Shown here in pieces: positions 1 through 10,291 of a stretch of 64,000 bases of DNA. Position numbers and translations under genes: made by a program. Origin of the DNA: Eriocheir sinensis (taxonomy: Eukaryota; Arthropoda; Malacostraca; Decapoda; Varunidae); the NCBI RefSeq assembly GCF_024679095.1, contig NC_066549.1:4365714-4429713 (forward strand), written 5' to 3'. The stretch's first letter is position 1. Every line of letters begins with the position of its first letter. Below the pieces are notes generated by a model. It was given only the letters and a program-made list of their open reading frames with translations. It made no database searches and had not been told where the DNA came from.

Positions 1-488
1 AAATGTGATGGAGGAGGAGGAGGAGGAGGAGATAATGGAGGAGGCTTAGAGAAAATATGGTAATGATAATGTGTAAAACTATACCTTCCCTAACTAGGCT
101 GATGATAATGGCGTAAGGCCCGAGGAGAGGGAGTGACGCTACACCACCAACACCAAGGAGTTTGAGCGACACCATCACCCTCTCCTCCTCCCTGCACATC
201 TTGCCCCGGTCACCCCTTCGTTACCTAGCTACCTCTCCGGGCACCCATACTCTACGCACTTTCCAGCAAGATCACTTAAGTAAGGCCCACTCCAGCCTCT
301 CCCCTGCCCTCAATTTCCCCTCCCCGTTTTGTCACTCCACCGCCTTTTTACTGGTAACATGCCTCTAAAAAGTGTAGCACATATTTGGGAGTCCTGAAGA
401 AGCAGTGTCCGAACGTTGCTACAAGGCGGTAAGGTCTTCATACGGAGGAACGCATCTTGGAAGTACACTGACGTTAGGCATCGACTCT
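1..488. other. non-coding stretch, no gene seen
   Basis: It opens with a short (AGG)n run at about 10-31. The rest has no microsatellite of note and no open frame with coding character. I recognise no repeat family in it. Confidence 0.6.
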
Positions 489-656
489 ATTTCTATTTAT
501 ATTTCATCCGAGGTGGTTTCAAGAAGAGAAGAGCAGGAAAAGATGAAAAAAAGGAGGAAGAAGATATGTAAAACTATTTCTATTTTATCTGAGGTGGTTT
601 CAAGAAGAGAGGAGCAAGAAAAGATGAAAAAAGAAGGACGAAGATATGTAAAAAAA
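489..656. repeat. 81-bp tandem duplication
   Basis: The words GAGGTGGTTTCAAGAAGAG and GATGAAAAAA recur with an 81-bp shift (AGGTGG at 511 and 592), giving two near-identical purine-rich copies. 81 is a multiple of three, so both are open in one frame, but the predicted peptide is Lys/Glu/Arg-rich low-complexity sequence and I do not consider it coding. Confidence 0.85.
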
Positions 657-987
657 AAAGAGCAAATAGGAAGAAGAGGGCAGTTATAATGAATCATCTT
701 CCTTGATTGCTACTTAACCTTCTGACCAGCGGGAGCCTACCACTCCAAGCCTATACAACATGTCCTTTCTCCGTCAACCAGTTCACCCATCCACCCACCT
801 CCCAGCAACCCAGGCACACCTCTACCCCCCCCCCCCCCCGCCCCCGTCGCCCCGGCCCTCCCCCGCCAAGTGCCTCCAAGTTCCTCCGCCACGTCGCCAG
901 CCAGACAGGTTTCCGCAACTTTTTACTTCAGATGTTGCGAGAGGCGCTATAAACAGTGCCCATGCTTTCCTTCCGGCTCCTCCTGCT

Positions 988-992
<5 letters not shown>
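657..992. other. non-coding, C-rich stretch
   Basis: The beginning (about 661-735) resembles 43765-43800. A C homopolymer lies at about 826-839. No gene is seen; the open frames through it are proline-rich translations of C runs. Confidence 0.5.

Positions 993-1028
<36 letters not shown>
993..1028. repeat. (GT)n microsatellite
   Basis: Pure GT dinucleotide run of about 18 units. Confidence 0.95.
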
Positions 1029-1029
<1 letters not shown>

Positions 1030-1464
1030 GCGAGGCTCTTAGGTATATTACGTCGTGAAGAAATGAAGCGAGAGGTTATTTGGGGCACCTGGATGGCTGA
1101 GTGACGCAATCCGAGCAGCCGTTCGTACAGAGGAGGGCGAGGAAGGGAGGGAAGGGGAAAAGGAGGTGAAGCGTGATGGAAACCTGAGATATTGGGAGCG
1201 TGAACATTTAATGAAAGTAAAGTGAAGGCGAAGCGAAAAATGGGAAAGAAATATGGTGGAGGAGCGAAAAGGTTGGTCGGAGGTTGTGTAAAAATAATGT
1301 GTGTATCATTCTGCTATAAGGTTGTATTTCCTGAGCTCAGAAATTTCGCTGTACATTTGAAGGCGAAACTTTCAGACAATCTTATAAGTCTGGAATCCAC
1401 GTAAAACTTCTTAAAGACAGACAGAGTAATGAAAGAATAGACCCTCCTTCCACTCCAATATTAG
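1029..1464. other. non-coding stretch, no gene seen
   Basis: Mixed-composition sequence with a purine-rich part at about 1130-1170. One 60-residue open frame (1222-1404) has no recognisable features. Confidence 0.5.
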
Positions 1465-1542
1465 AACAAACATGATAGTTATTTAAAATTGAGATAAGCA
1501 GCGAAAAGCAACCTCTTTCTATATCTCTCTTTCAATGTATCT

Positions 1543-1684
1543 CCCGAAAAATTGACCTCTCTTTTTGGCCACTCCTCTGTACTCTATTCAGGAGCAGTAA
1601 GTAGCGGGCTTCTTTTTTTCATTATTGTTTTCTTTTTTTTTCACGCCCTTGAACTGTCTCCTCTTCTGTAAAAAAAAAAAAAAA
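1543..1684 (+). mobile_element. short poly-A retroposon, copy 1 (AGCGGGC family)
   Basis: This is the copy with the best-defined ends. It starts CCCGAAAAATTGACCTCTC, has the family core AGGAGCAGTAAGTAGCGGGC, a T-rich stretch, then GCCCTTGAACTGTCTCCTC and an A run to about 1684. ATCT lies at both edges (1539-1542 and 1685-1688), and the paralogous unit at 2448-2451 has ACCT with no insert. The A tail and short target duplication suggest retroposition. I see no polymerase III boxes and no coding capacity. I know no published name for the family. Confidence 0.8.
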
Positions 1685-1810
1685 ATCTGTCTATTTGTGT
1701 GTCGATCCATGTATATGTATCTCTCTCCTCTGTATGTGTATCCCTTTCGGCCTCTGTCCCGCCAGCACATTCAGTCTAAGGGGTCTTCTCCAAACATGAT
1801 AGTTACTTAA

Positions 1811-2393
1811 CCCTAGAACACTAACCTTAGAAAAAGTCACACCACTACTAACCATGGGTACATCATACCCGATTTTGAAAAAAAAAAATAAATAAATAAA
1901 TGTAAAGTTTTAATGGAATAAAGTTACATGAAGGGACTTCAAACTTTGTATCTTGACTTAACATTAAGAAGAACTGAAAAACGTATTGTTTTGGTATGAA
2001 AATCAGGTACTGAAAAATGTTACTAAAAATAGGAAAATGTTAAAAATTTCAAAAAAAAAATCATAAAAAATTATCATCCGATGGCTTCCAAACTTTGTAT
2101 GGCCTCCCAGGTCCTGTGATCCACTGCACAGGTGATCACTAAAAAGTACGTAAACAATATCCTAAGGACATGTACAACACCCTGTCATCACCAACCATGG
2201 GTATGCTGCACACCCGAATGTAGGCCTGTAGGCAAAAGGTGAGCAGAGAGGAGAGACAACGACCTTCCCTACACTGTCAAGCGGGCACATGAAGCTACTG
2301 AGGAGGTGGGTACCCTCAGAGCACCGGAACCATACACAATGGCAATGACGTCATTCGCATGGGTACCTCATACCCATGGTTAGCGTTCTAGGG
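1811..2393. mobile_element. piggyBac-like non-autonomous element with TTAA duplications
   Basis: TTAA stands on both sides (1807-1810 and 2394-2397). The left end reads CCCTAGAACACTAACC and the right end is its near-perfect inverse, GGTTAGCGTTCTAGGG. TTAA targets with CCCTAGAA-type termini are the hallmark of piggyBac-superfamily transposons. At 583 bp with no transposase frame it is a deletion derivative or MITE. The sub-terminal word ACCATGGGTA occurs near the left end (about 1851) and internally (about 2195), and in inverted form near the right end (about 2362-2379). The empty site is visible in the neighbouring duplicate at 1483-1486. Confidence 0.88.
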
Positions 2394-2546
2394 TTAAAAT
2401 GAGATAGGCAGCCTTGACCACCTCTTTCTATATCTCTCTTTCACTGTACCTGTCTATTTATGTGTCGATCCACGTATATGTATCTCTCTCCTATGTATGT
2501 GTATCCCTTTCGGCCTCTGTCCCGCCAGCTCATTCAGTCTAAGGGA

Positions 2547-3072
2547 GTGATCGTGCGCCGGCAGCATTCAGCACGGCCCGCCAGTGTCCAGTGCGCCTTG
2601 CCATCACTTGCTACACAATTCCGGGCTCGCTTTCCTTCTCCCTGTTCCGCCAAAGCTTTTTCCTCTTCTTTCTTCTTCTTAATTGCTGCCTCCTGCGCCT
2701 GTTGTTTCTTCTCCTATTTTTTCCTTCCAGTCTTTCTCTTACTCTTTTTCTCCTCTTCCTCCCCTTCAGTCTCTGCCTCCTTCTCCTCCTCCTCCTCCTA
2801 CTGCTCCTTCATCTTCACATATTTCACCTTCCATCCATTCCATTCTGCTTCCTGGACACTACTCACGTTTTATTCAGCAGCTTTTTTTATGTTTATGGTC
2901 CCGACGTCTGCTTTCCTTCCCTTCCGTCGTTGTGTATACTCTCACATTGCTTGGTTCCTGCCTTGTCGGGGGTATTTGCTCGCCTGTATTCATCTTGTCG
3001 TGCAATGTAAGGTTTGTAGCGAGCTCGTATTGTCCCGTCCCCGCATTTGCTGCTGCACAATCTATTCAAGCT
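2547..3072. repeat. CT-rich dispersed unit, copy 1
   Basis: It shares ordered blocks with 12780-13960: CGATCGT-CGCC near the left, then CGCTTTCC-CTCCCT-TTCCGCCA, AATTGCTGCCTCCTGC-TCTGTTGTTTC, and at the right CTTTCCTTCCCT-CGT, TGTATTCATCT and GTATTGTCC-GTC. The middle is pyrimidine-rich low-complexity sequence. The 209- and 207-residue open frames across it are Ser/Phe/Leu-rich products of that composition, and I reject them as genes. Confidence 0.75.
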
Positions 3073-3295
<223 letters not shown>

Positions 3296-3428
3296 CGTAC
3301 AAATAACCAGACAAAAAGATGTGTACACTGGAAAGGAAAAAAAATATGCGTCTCAGCAATTCTAAGAAAACCATAACAGACAATTATTCGTCATAGCATC
3401 TTTTGTTTTGACAAACCACAGTAGAGGG
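3296..3428. other. short non-coding spacer
   Basis: No gene or repeat family recognised between the microsatellite and the SINE. Confidence 0.5.
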
Positions 3429-3729
3429 GAGGCGGTGGCTGAGTGGTTAGCGCGCCGGAACAGCGTTCAGAAGGACACGGGTTCGTGTCCCGCCTGCCGC
3501 GACTAGCCGGGATTTTTCAGTCACCGCCGAGTGGCCTAAGACTACCCACATGCTTTCCAGAAGACAACCTATCAACCCGAACTCTAGATTCTCTCTCTAA
3601 AAGAGAAGATCAAAGATGAGCTCCGGGGCGCCATTATAAACACTTGCCTCCGCCATAACGCGCTGGGGCCGACCATCAGGCCCCACCAAGAAAGCCCACC
3701 GTCGCCAAAGGCCAAAACGTGAAAAAAAG
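3429..3729 (+). mobile_element. tRNA-derived SINE, copy 1
   Basis: The head has an A-box-like TGGCTGAGTGG at 3436-3446 and a B-box-like GGTTCGTGTCC at about 3480-3490, with the spacing of a Ser/Leu-type tRNA. It is followed by the family body (GGGATTTTTCAGTCACCGCC, then GTGGCCTAAGACTACCCACA) and a 3' part with GCTGGGGCCGACCATCAGGCC and a short A-rich tail. The copy at 30670-30995 matches along its whole length. Internal boxes imply RNA polymerase III transcription of the founder. This copy is diverged in the B box. Confidence 0.88.
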
Positions 3730-4129
3730 TAGAAATGCTCTTGTAGAGGAAAAGCAGTTTGACCATCACACACGTATATAGTTTCATCGCACGTCTTCTA
3801 TAGATCTGCTGGGCCTTTCCCCTTAAATCTTCCCACGCCTGCATTGTCTTGTTCTGTGATAAACGGAAAACACATCGTATCTCGCCCCGAGCAAAAGAAA
3901 GAGAATACCATTTTTAGAAGCACGGAAGGGATGGGAGCGATTCATCACTCTGGTTTCAGGAAAAGCTTTCACAATCTCAACAGTCCTTTTATAGCACAGC
4001 ATACAATCTCCACGCTGCACCCCAATATCTCCCCACCCTCACATACCACCTCACCCTTCATACACAAACACCATAACACTACCTCAACGCGCACACTATA
4101 CACAAAAAGGCTGTAGTCGGGTCTGAGCT
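3730..4129. other. non-coding stretch, no gene seen
   Basis: Unremarkable composition. A 90-residue open frame at 3844-4116 ends in a Thr/His/Pro-rich tail and has no recognisable motif. Confidence 0.5.
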
Positions 4130-4332
4130 CATATTCTCAAAACTATTGGGGCTTACACACTCACATTCGATAAAGCCTTCTTAGAGGTTGTCAGTATTTC
4201 CAGAGTACTTTTACGAGCCTATTGATAGTCTAACATATCTTCTACACCATGAACGTGAAAAACACTCGTGAGAACCTGACTAAAAAAAAAAATTAGCATC
4301 CTTTGTGGCCTTGGGAAATAGATGTTGTGAGA
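4130..4332 (+). repeat. dispersed repeat family C, copy 1 (diverged)
   Basis: Matches the family words TTTCCAGAGTACTTTTA, CCATGAAC, ACACTCGTGAGAACCTGACT and TTGGGAAATAGATG in the same order as copies at 9410, 34013 and 47450. Its right end runs into a (GGAA)n tract. Function and class are unknown. Confidence 0.75.
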
Positions 4333-4636
4333 AGGAAGGAAGGAAGGAAGGAAGTAAAGAAGGAAGGAAGTAAAGAAGGAAGGAAGGAAGGAAGTAAGGA
4401 ACGAAGGTAGGAATGAATGAATGAATGAATGAAGGAAGGAAGGAAGGAAGAAAGGAAAGAAGAAAGGAAGGAAGGAAGGAACGAAGGAAGGAACGAAGGT
4501 AGGAATGAATGAAGGAAGGAAGGAAGGAAGGAAGGAAGAAAGGAAAGAAGAAAGGAAGGAAGGAAGGAAGAAAGGAAAGAAGAAAGGAAGGAAGGAAGGT
4601 AGGAAGGAAGGAAGGAAGGAAGGAAGGAAGGAAGGA

Positions 4637-4667
<31 letters not shown>

Positions 4668-4692
4668 GAAGGAAGGAAGGAAGAAAGGAGAG
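4333..4692. repeat. (GGAA)n/(GAAG)n tract
   Basis: 360 bp of purine-only tetranucleotide repeats with GGAA, GAAA and GAAT variants. The minus strand is open for 245 residues here (4280-5017) as Leu-Pro-Ser-Phe repeats; this is an artefact of the repeat. Confidence 0.97.
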
Positions 4693-5676
4693 CCGAAAGT
4701 GTCTGAAAAAATAAACCCTTTCTTGCCTTCGTAACGGCGCATCTTCGTGTGGTTATTTTGTTGTATTTAAATGCTTTCCTAAGGTCTTTGGTGTTGCTGC
4801 CTCTGTTTCGTGAGCTAAGAATCGTCATGAAGTCCATTTCATCAGGGCGACTCGAAAAAAGAATACGGAAAATCTTACCCTTCAAAACTGTATAACGAAG
4901 AAAAGAAAGTGTTTGTTGGCAATATAACTGTTGTTCATGATCTCGGGAACCCCTCTGGCGGCAACCATCGGTACAAACAGCCCCTTGCACAGTCCCTTTG
5001 GTCGTCCTCAGCCTCACACTGGCCGCGGACCCTGATGGATCTCACTGTCAAACTGTGAAGGCCAAGTTGGGGACATTTAATAGGACTTGACTGGAAGTGG
5101 TGGAGATGGACGGGAGGGGACGATACGGAGGCGCGATGACTGAAGAGGAAACACGGAAACATGGAGAAGCAGGTAACAGACTGCCCGCTTTAGTTAGGAG
5201 GAGGAGGAGGAGGAGGAGGAGGAAGAGGAGGACCAGAAGGAGGAGGAGATGGAGGAGAAAGAAAAATCTGCTTAATATAATTGCACCTTTTCTAATGCTT
5301 TGATTTTCACTCGATGAACTGTTTTTATTTAAGGAGATCAAAATAATCGTACAGTTTCTATTGCATTGCGACTTGCATTGACGGGTGGAGGAGTTTAATT
5401 CACACGAAGCAAACAACACATATATTAATGAGAAGATAAACCTGCCGACGACCTTTGTGTATCCTGAAGCAAGACTGTGAGCCATAAATTACTGCATCGA
5501 CCGTCAGCAAGGTTGGCTGCACTGCAAATACCCCTTGGGCCATAAAACAAAAAAATCACCCGAGGAGTTTTACGATAAATGACTAAGCCTCTCTTCCACA
5601 CCAGACATTTCATAAAAGAAAAACGCAGATAATACACCATCCCATGTCTCGCCAATCTACTCGCTTAATCTCATGG
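4693..5676. other. non-coding stretch with (AGG)n at 5193-5258
   Basis: No recognisable gene. Apart from the (AGG)n run the sequence is of mixed composition. Several 60-145-residue open frames overlap in different phases and none has motif support. Confidence 0.5.
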
Positions 5677-6190
5677 TTGGTTGTAAAAGTCTTGGTGTTT
5701 TCTTTGTTATGCTGTTTATCGTCTCATTTCTCACCCCCTTTCTTTTCCCTTTTCCCTTTTTGTCCCTTTTTTCATTTTACTCCCAGCATCTTAAAGTCTT
5801 GGTGTTTTCTTTGTTATGCTGTTTATCGACTCATTTCTCACCCCCTTTCTTTTCCCTTTTCCCTTTTTGTCCCTTCTTCATTTTACTCCCAGCATCTTAA
5901 AGTCTTGGTGTTTTCTTTGTTATGCTGTTTATCGTCTCATTTCTCACCCCCTTTCTTTTCCCTTTTCCCTTTTTGTCCCTTTTTCATATTACTTCCAGCA
6001 TCTTAAAGTCTTGGTGTTTTCTTTGTTATGCTGTTTATCGTCTCATTTCTCACCCCCTTTCTTTTCCCTTTTCCCTTTTTGTCCCTTTTTCATTTCACTT
6101 CCAGCATCTTAAAGTCTTGGTGTTTTCTTTGTTATGCTGTTTATCGTCTCATTTCTCACCTCTTTCTTTTCCCTTTTCCCTTTTTGCCAC
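5677..6190. repeat. 106-bp minisatellite, about five copies
   Basis: The unit starts CTTGGTGTTTTCTTTGTTATG and continues with a block of CCCTTTTCCC-type pyrimidines to CCAGCATCTTAAAGT. Start positions shift by 106 bp (ORF-like starts at 5816, 5922 and 6028 show the period). Copies are nearly identical, so the array is young. Outside it, a short TCTCGCCAATCTACTCGCTT motif appears on both sides (about 5647 and 6197), which brackets the array. Confidence 0.93.
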
Positions 6191-6318
6191 CACACGTCTC
6201 GCCAATCTACTCGCTTAATCTCTTTTCTGCGAACCAAATTATTATACACACTCGTCATTTTATTTTCTCGTCAATATCACTTTAGGGAACGAGATGATTA
6301 GCAACACTTAGTAACAAC

Positions 6319-6504
6319 GTTGCCAGATTGTCGTACTCAGCCGGTAATATTTCCCGACTTCCTACCTGAAAACTGTCTTCTGGGCTCCAATAACGAAACT
6401 CTTTTATAGTTATCGTTAAAAGAGTTAGATCCTGATGTCTCTTGGCAATAGTTATGTGTCAGAAACCGGTAAATACTATGCTCTGAGTACGATAACCTGG
6501 CGAC
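6319..6504. mobile_element. GTTGCCAGAT MITE, copy 1
   Basis: Left end GTTGCCAGATTGTCGTACTC, right end its inverse with mismatches (GAGTACGATAACCTGGCGAC). Interior words TTAACGATA and CGGTTTCTGAC-type sequence also occur in inverted form, so most of the 186 bp can fold. No coding capacity. Confidence 0.85.
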
Positions 6505-6681
6505 GTGCTTAGTAGCCATTTCTGCCTCCGTGTTAAAGTTCAATGTCTTAGCAGGCTCAAAACACTTAAGGAAAGGATGTAAAGCTGTGCCATCTGCTGT
6601 CTTGATCTAAATATAAATGCTCATAACTTAAGGCCGGTTTGTCCTCAGTCCACAGCGATATCCTTTAGTCAACATCCCACC
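6505..6681. other. spacer between two MITE copies
   Basis: 177 bp with no recognised feature. Confidence 0.5.
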
Positions 6682-6865
6682 GTTGCCATATTATCGTACT
6701 CAGAGCATTGTATTTACCGGTTTCTGACGCCTAACTATTGCCAAGAAACATCAGGAATTAACTATTTTAACGATAATTATAAGTGAATCTCCTTATTGGG
6801 GTCCACGGGACAGTTTTTGGGTCGGAAGTCGATAAATATGAGGCTGAGTACGACAATCTGGCAAC
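6682..6865. mobile_element. GTTGCCAGAT MITE, copy 2
   Basis: In opposite interior orientation to copy 1. It carries TACCGGTTTCTGACGCCTAA, AACTATTGCCAAGAAACATC and the right arm GAGTACGACAATCTGGCAAC. Left arm has the variant GTTGCCATATTATCGTACTC. Confidence 0.85.
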
Positions 6866-7375
6866 TTTGCAACAGCCTCCTTTATGCTACTGGTGCTAAG
6901 AACTCTAACAACCTATGACATACCTAGGCCACCCCGGCTGACCCACTCGACAAACCCAGTGAAATATGAGATGCTGAAAGGGCCAGTAAGGGGAAGTGAA
7001 GGCTATGGAAGTTAAGAACGAGGGTGTGAGAATCAAGGTCGAACAGACACATGAGTCAACAACCTCTACATTGAGCGTTGGGGAGAGGCACACTGCGGCT
7101 TCACCCTTCGTAACACTTCCCCTTCAGAGTCTAGAGGCTTTAATAAGTAAGGAGAGAGAGAGAGAGAGAGAGAGAGAAATGAGACGCAAATGAGCTAACA
7201 GCCTCTACACTTAGCGTCAGGGAGAGGCTCTGATTTACCACGCGACAGCTTCATGAGTAATACAGTCCACGCTCAGAGGCTACACAAGAGCATTCTCGTG
7301 TTCAAGGGAATGGATCACCTGTGGCCTTGTTGGGGCGGCGACCGTGTCCTGTTCCGGTGGTGTGTGGGACGTGAT
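6866..7375. other. non-coding stretch with (GA)n and a weak duplication
   Basis: Two imperfect copies of an AACCTCTACA-TAGCGT-GGGAGAGGC block lie at about 7060-7100 and 7200-7230, separated by (GA)n at 7151-7176. No gene seen. Confidence 0.5.
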
Positions 7376-8439
7376 GTGTGGTGGGCGTGGGAGCGGGGCG
7401 AAGGGAAAGCGGGAAAGGAGGGAGGGAGAGAAAAAGGGCATGAGAAGGAAGTGGCGGGAAAGTAGGATAAATATATGGATGAAGGAAAAGGTAAAGAAAG
7501 AAAGAGGGGTCAGAGAAGTGGATTTGTAAAGTGTAGTGAGTGTGAGGGAAGGAAAGTAAGGAAGAAGGGAGGGAGAGAAAATGTGAAAGGGAAATAAGGG
7601 ACGAGAAAGTGGGGGGGGGGGGGGGTATGGATGAAGGAAAAGTTAAAGGAAGGAAGGAAGGGCAAGAAACGGGATAAAGACAGTGCGAGGGACTTAGTAG
7701 TGTGTAGGATGTTGGAGAAAAAAAAATGCACGAAGGAGGGAGGGAGAGAAAAAGTGAGGGGGAAAAGAGGGGACAGTGGAAGACAAAGGTGTGGATGAGA
7801 GAAAAAAATAATAAAAAGAAGGAAGAGCGAGAAATAGGGAACGTGAACTGTGTAGAGAGGAAGTGTGAGAGAGACAAAAGGAAAGAAGAAGGGAGAGAGA
7901 GAAAGAGTGAAAAGGAAGTAGACAAGTGGAAGAGAATTAGAAGTATAAGAAGTATGAAAAATGTATGGATGATAAAAGAAACAAAAACTCTGGTATTATC
8001 AAAAGTATGGATGAGGGAAAAGGTTGAAAAAAAGGATGGAAGGCGAAGAATAGAAAGCAGTGAAGGAGGGAAAAAGAAAAAGTGAAAAGGAAGTAACTGG
8101 CAAAGAATTAGAAGTATAAGAAGTATGAAAAAAGCATGGATGATAAAAATAATAAAAAAAAAGTATGGATGAAATAAAAGGTAAAAAATAAAAAGAATGA
8201 AAGGCGAAGAATGATAAGCAGTGAAGGAAGGAATGAGAAAAAAGTATAAAGAAAGTAACTGACGGAAAAGTAGAAGAGAGAGAAAGGCATAGATGAAGGA
8301 AAAAAAAGATAAAGAACAAAGAAAGGAAAGAAGGGAAAGAAGAAGATAAACAGAGTGTGAAAGGAAAGTGGGGGAGAAAGATAAGGATGAAGAAAAGAGG
8401 GAATAAAAGAAGAAAAGGCGAGGTCAAGAGATACAAAGA
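7376..8439. repeat. 1.06-kb polypurine tract with degenerate internal repeats
   Basis: The plus strand is overwhelmingly A and G. The word TATGGATGAAGGAAAAGGTAAA or relatives recur at about 7470, 7625, 7790, 8005, 8163 and 8290, so the tract grew by tandem duplication and then diverged. A G run sits at 7612-7625. Both strands have long spurious open frames. Confidence 0.85.
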
Positions 8440-8745
8440 CAAGGGAGTGAGGGGATGAAGAACCACACACAAACACACACACACAAAAAAAAACACTAAA
8501 AGGTAACACATCACGCAACACCCGGTGCAGAGAGAGAGAATACAGGCAAAGGGATCATTGGCGAGGCGTAAAAAGGGAAACAACTGGGAGGAAAACTATA
8601 ATAAGGTGTTGTGGGTAATGAGGTCACGGTGGCGGGAGGGAGAGGAAGGAGGATTAGCAGGGATGGTGAAGACAGGAAGGATGACGGAGTGGCTGGCCGA
8701 GATAGATAGATAGATAGATACAGATAGATAGATAGAGATATATTG
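8440..8745 (+). repeat. dispersed repeat D, copy 1
   Basis: An inverted counterpart lies at 51344-51600. Shared blocks include GATGAAGAACCACACA, ATTGGCGAGGCGTAA, GGGTAATGAGGTCACG and AGGAAGGAGGATTAGCAGGG. The unit is non-coding and ends in (GATA)n. Confidence 0.8.
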
Positions 8746-8756
8746 ACATAGAGAGA

Positions 8757-8880
8757 GAGGTAATGAGGTCACGGTGGAGGGAGGGAGAGGGAGGAGGATT
8801 AAAAGTTATGTTAGCGATGGGAAAGGTACAAGAATGGCAGGCCGAGGTAGATAGATAGATATACAGATAGATACAGATAA
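8757..8880 (+). repeat. dispersed repeat D, partial copy with (GATA)n
   Basis: Repeats TAATGAGGTCACGGTGG, GGGAGGAGGATTA and a GGCCGAG-TAGATAGATAG end just downstream of copy 1, so the right part of the unit is tandemly duplicated. Confidence 0.8.
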
Positions 8881-9199
8881 CGACAATGATAGAGACAAAC
8901 ACAACCAGACAAACAGAAGCGGAGAAAGCGTATCAACAGACAGACAGACAAACACCCAGAAAAACACACGGGAACACGAGACACACATGAAGACATAAAA
9001 GGAAAGGTTGCAGACACACAGAGAGACGGAGAGACAGACAGACAAACAGGCGCAGACACACACACACACGAGAGAGACGCGTCCGCCAAGGTATTTCCAG
9101 GAACGTGTTTTTATCCCCTCCTCCGTATAAGCTATTTTGGGCTGACTTCGTTGTGCTCGTGGCTTTGTGGGAGTGTCTGAGGTGCTGACGTCCGTGGTC
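8881..9199. other. non-coding, (GACA)n/(CA)n-flavoured stretch
   Basis: Short interrupted CAGACA and ACACAC runs up to about 9070; no gene seen. Confidence 0.5.
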
Positions 9200-9383
9200 T
9201 CAGTTTATCGTACTCAGAGCCTCGTATCTACCGGTTTCTGATGCCTAACTATTGCCAAGAAACATCAGTAATTAACCATTTTAACGATAACCATATATAA
9301 AAGCAGTTATTGGGGTCAAGGAGGCAGTTTTGGGGTCGGAAATCGGCAAACATAAGAGGCTGAGTACGACAATCTGGCATCGT
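9200..9383. mobile_element. GTTGCCAGAT MITE, copy 3
   Basis: Same interior order as copy 2. The left tip is diverged (TCAGTTTATCGTACTCAG) but the right arm GAGTACGACAATCTGGCA is intact. Confidence 0.8.
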
Positions 9384-9404
9384 TGGTGGCGGGCGTGGGC
9401 GAGG

Positions 9405-9705
9405 TACTGAGGGCCATATTTTTAAACATTTCTGCGCCCAAGAACACGTACTTTACTAGTCTTTCGTGGGAGTTTAGGGCATTTCCAGGGGTACTTTTAT
9501 GACCCTGGTGGTACAAGAACACGTACTTTACTAGTCTTTCGTGGGAGTTTAGGGCATTTCCAGAGGTACTTTTATGACCCTGGTGGTAGTCTGAGCCTTC
9601 CTCTGTACCGTGAACCTAAAAGAACACTCATTAGAACTCGATTAACCTCCTTTTTGGCCTTTGGAAATAGTTGGTGTGAGGGATGGGAGCATCTGACAAT
9701 ACCAA
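9405..9705 (+). repeat. dispersed repeat family C, copy 2, with 75-bp internal duplication
   Basis: Family words GCGCCCAAGAACACGTACTT, GGGCATTTCCAG, TATGACCCTGGTGGTA, CACTCATTAGAACTC and TTTGGAAATAGTTG are present. The segment from AAGAACACGTAC to CCTGGTGGTA occurs twice, 75 bp apart (9440 and 9515), with one or two substitutions. Confidence 0.85.
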
Positions 9706-9749
9706 CTTGAGGCCCGTGGTTGACGTGTTGGGGCGTGCTAGGGCGAGAC

Positions 9750-10108
9750 TTTGTCCTTTTTTATTAACAAGTACAGAGGAGGAAAGATAATGAGCCGATT
9801 TCACAGTCCAGCACAGTGTCTTCGTAACAGCCCGAACCAAACTATAGAATCCCATACAATCCAAAATGGTGAGGTCTTCGAAGCCACACTAAATACACAA
9901 GACTTTTCCTGTATAGTTTCATCAAATTTGTCCTTTTTTATTGACAAGTACAGAGGAGGAAAGATAATGAGCCGATTTCACAGTCCAGCACAGTGTCTTC
10001 GTAACAGCCCGAACCAAACTATAGAATCCCATACAATCCAAAATGGTGAGGTCTTCGAAGCCACACTAAATACACAAGACTTTTCCTGTATAGTTTCATC
10101 AAATTTGT
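9750..10108. repeat. 177-bp tandem duplication
   Basis: Two nearly identical copies start with TTTGTCCTTTTTTATT at 9750 and 9927. A truncated third copy of the first 40 bp is at 10212-10254. 177 is 3 x 59, so a 119-residue frame stays open across both copies, but near identity at the DNA level gives no evidence of selection for protein. Confidence 0.93.
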
Positions 10109-10291
10109 GAACTTAAATATAAACACCAGACACTATACAAGGAAATTTCGAACGCTCTGGTATTGGTTTGGGAGCTTACTAACCCATCATGGGGAACTGT
10201 AAAACTGGCTCTTTGTCCTTTTTTATTGACATTTACAGAGGAGGAAAGATAATGTTACAAAAACGGAACTAAGTAGTGTGTGTGCTCCAGC
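10109..10291. other. spacer with truncated 177-bp unit
   Basis: Contains the partial third copy at 10212-10254 and nothing else recognised. Confidence 0.6.

Larger units (their letters stand above)
1465..2546. repeat. tandem duplication carrying two different insertions
   Basis: Unit A (about 1465-1788) and unit B (about 1790-2546) share left sequence around CATGATAGTTA, the block CCTCTTTCTATATCTCTC, and right sequence around GTATCCCTTTCGGCCTCTG. Unit A has a poly-A retroposon between ATCT repeats that is absent from B. Unit B has a 583-bp TTAA-flanked element that is absent from A. Each unit therefore supplies the empty site for the other's insertion. Confidence 0.9.

Noticed and set aside
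3429..3500. tRNA gene
   Set aside because: A and B boxes are present, but the sequence continues into the shared SINE body, no proper acceptor stem closes, and the copy at 30670 has the same extension.
4280..5017. 245-codon minus frame of Leu-Pro-Ser-Phe repeats
   Set aside because: Direct translation of a (GGAA)n tract; period and composition explain it fully.
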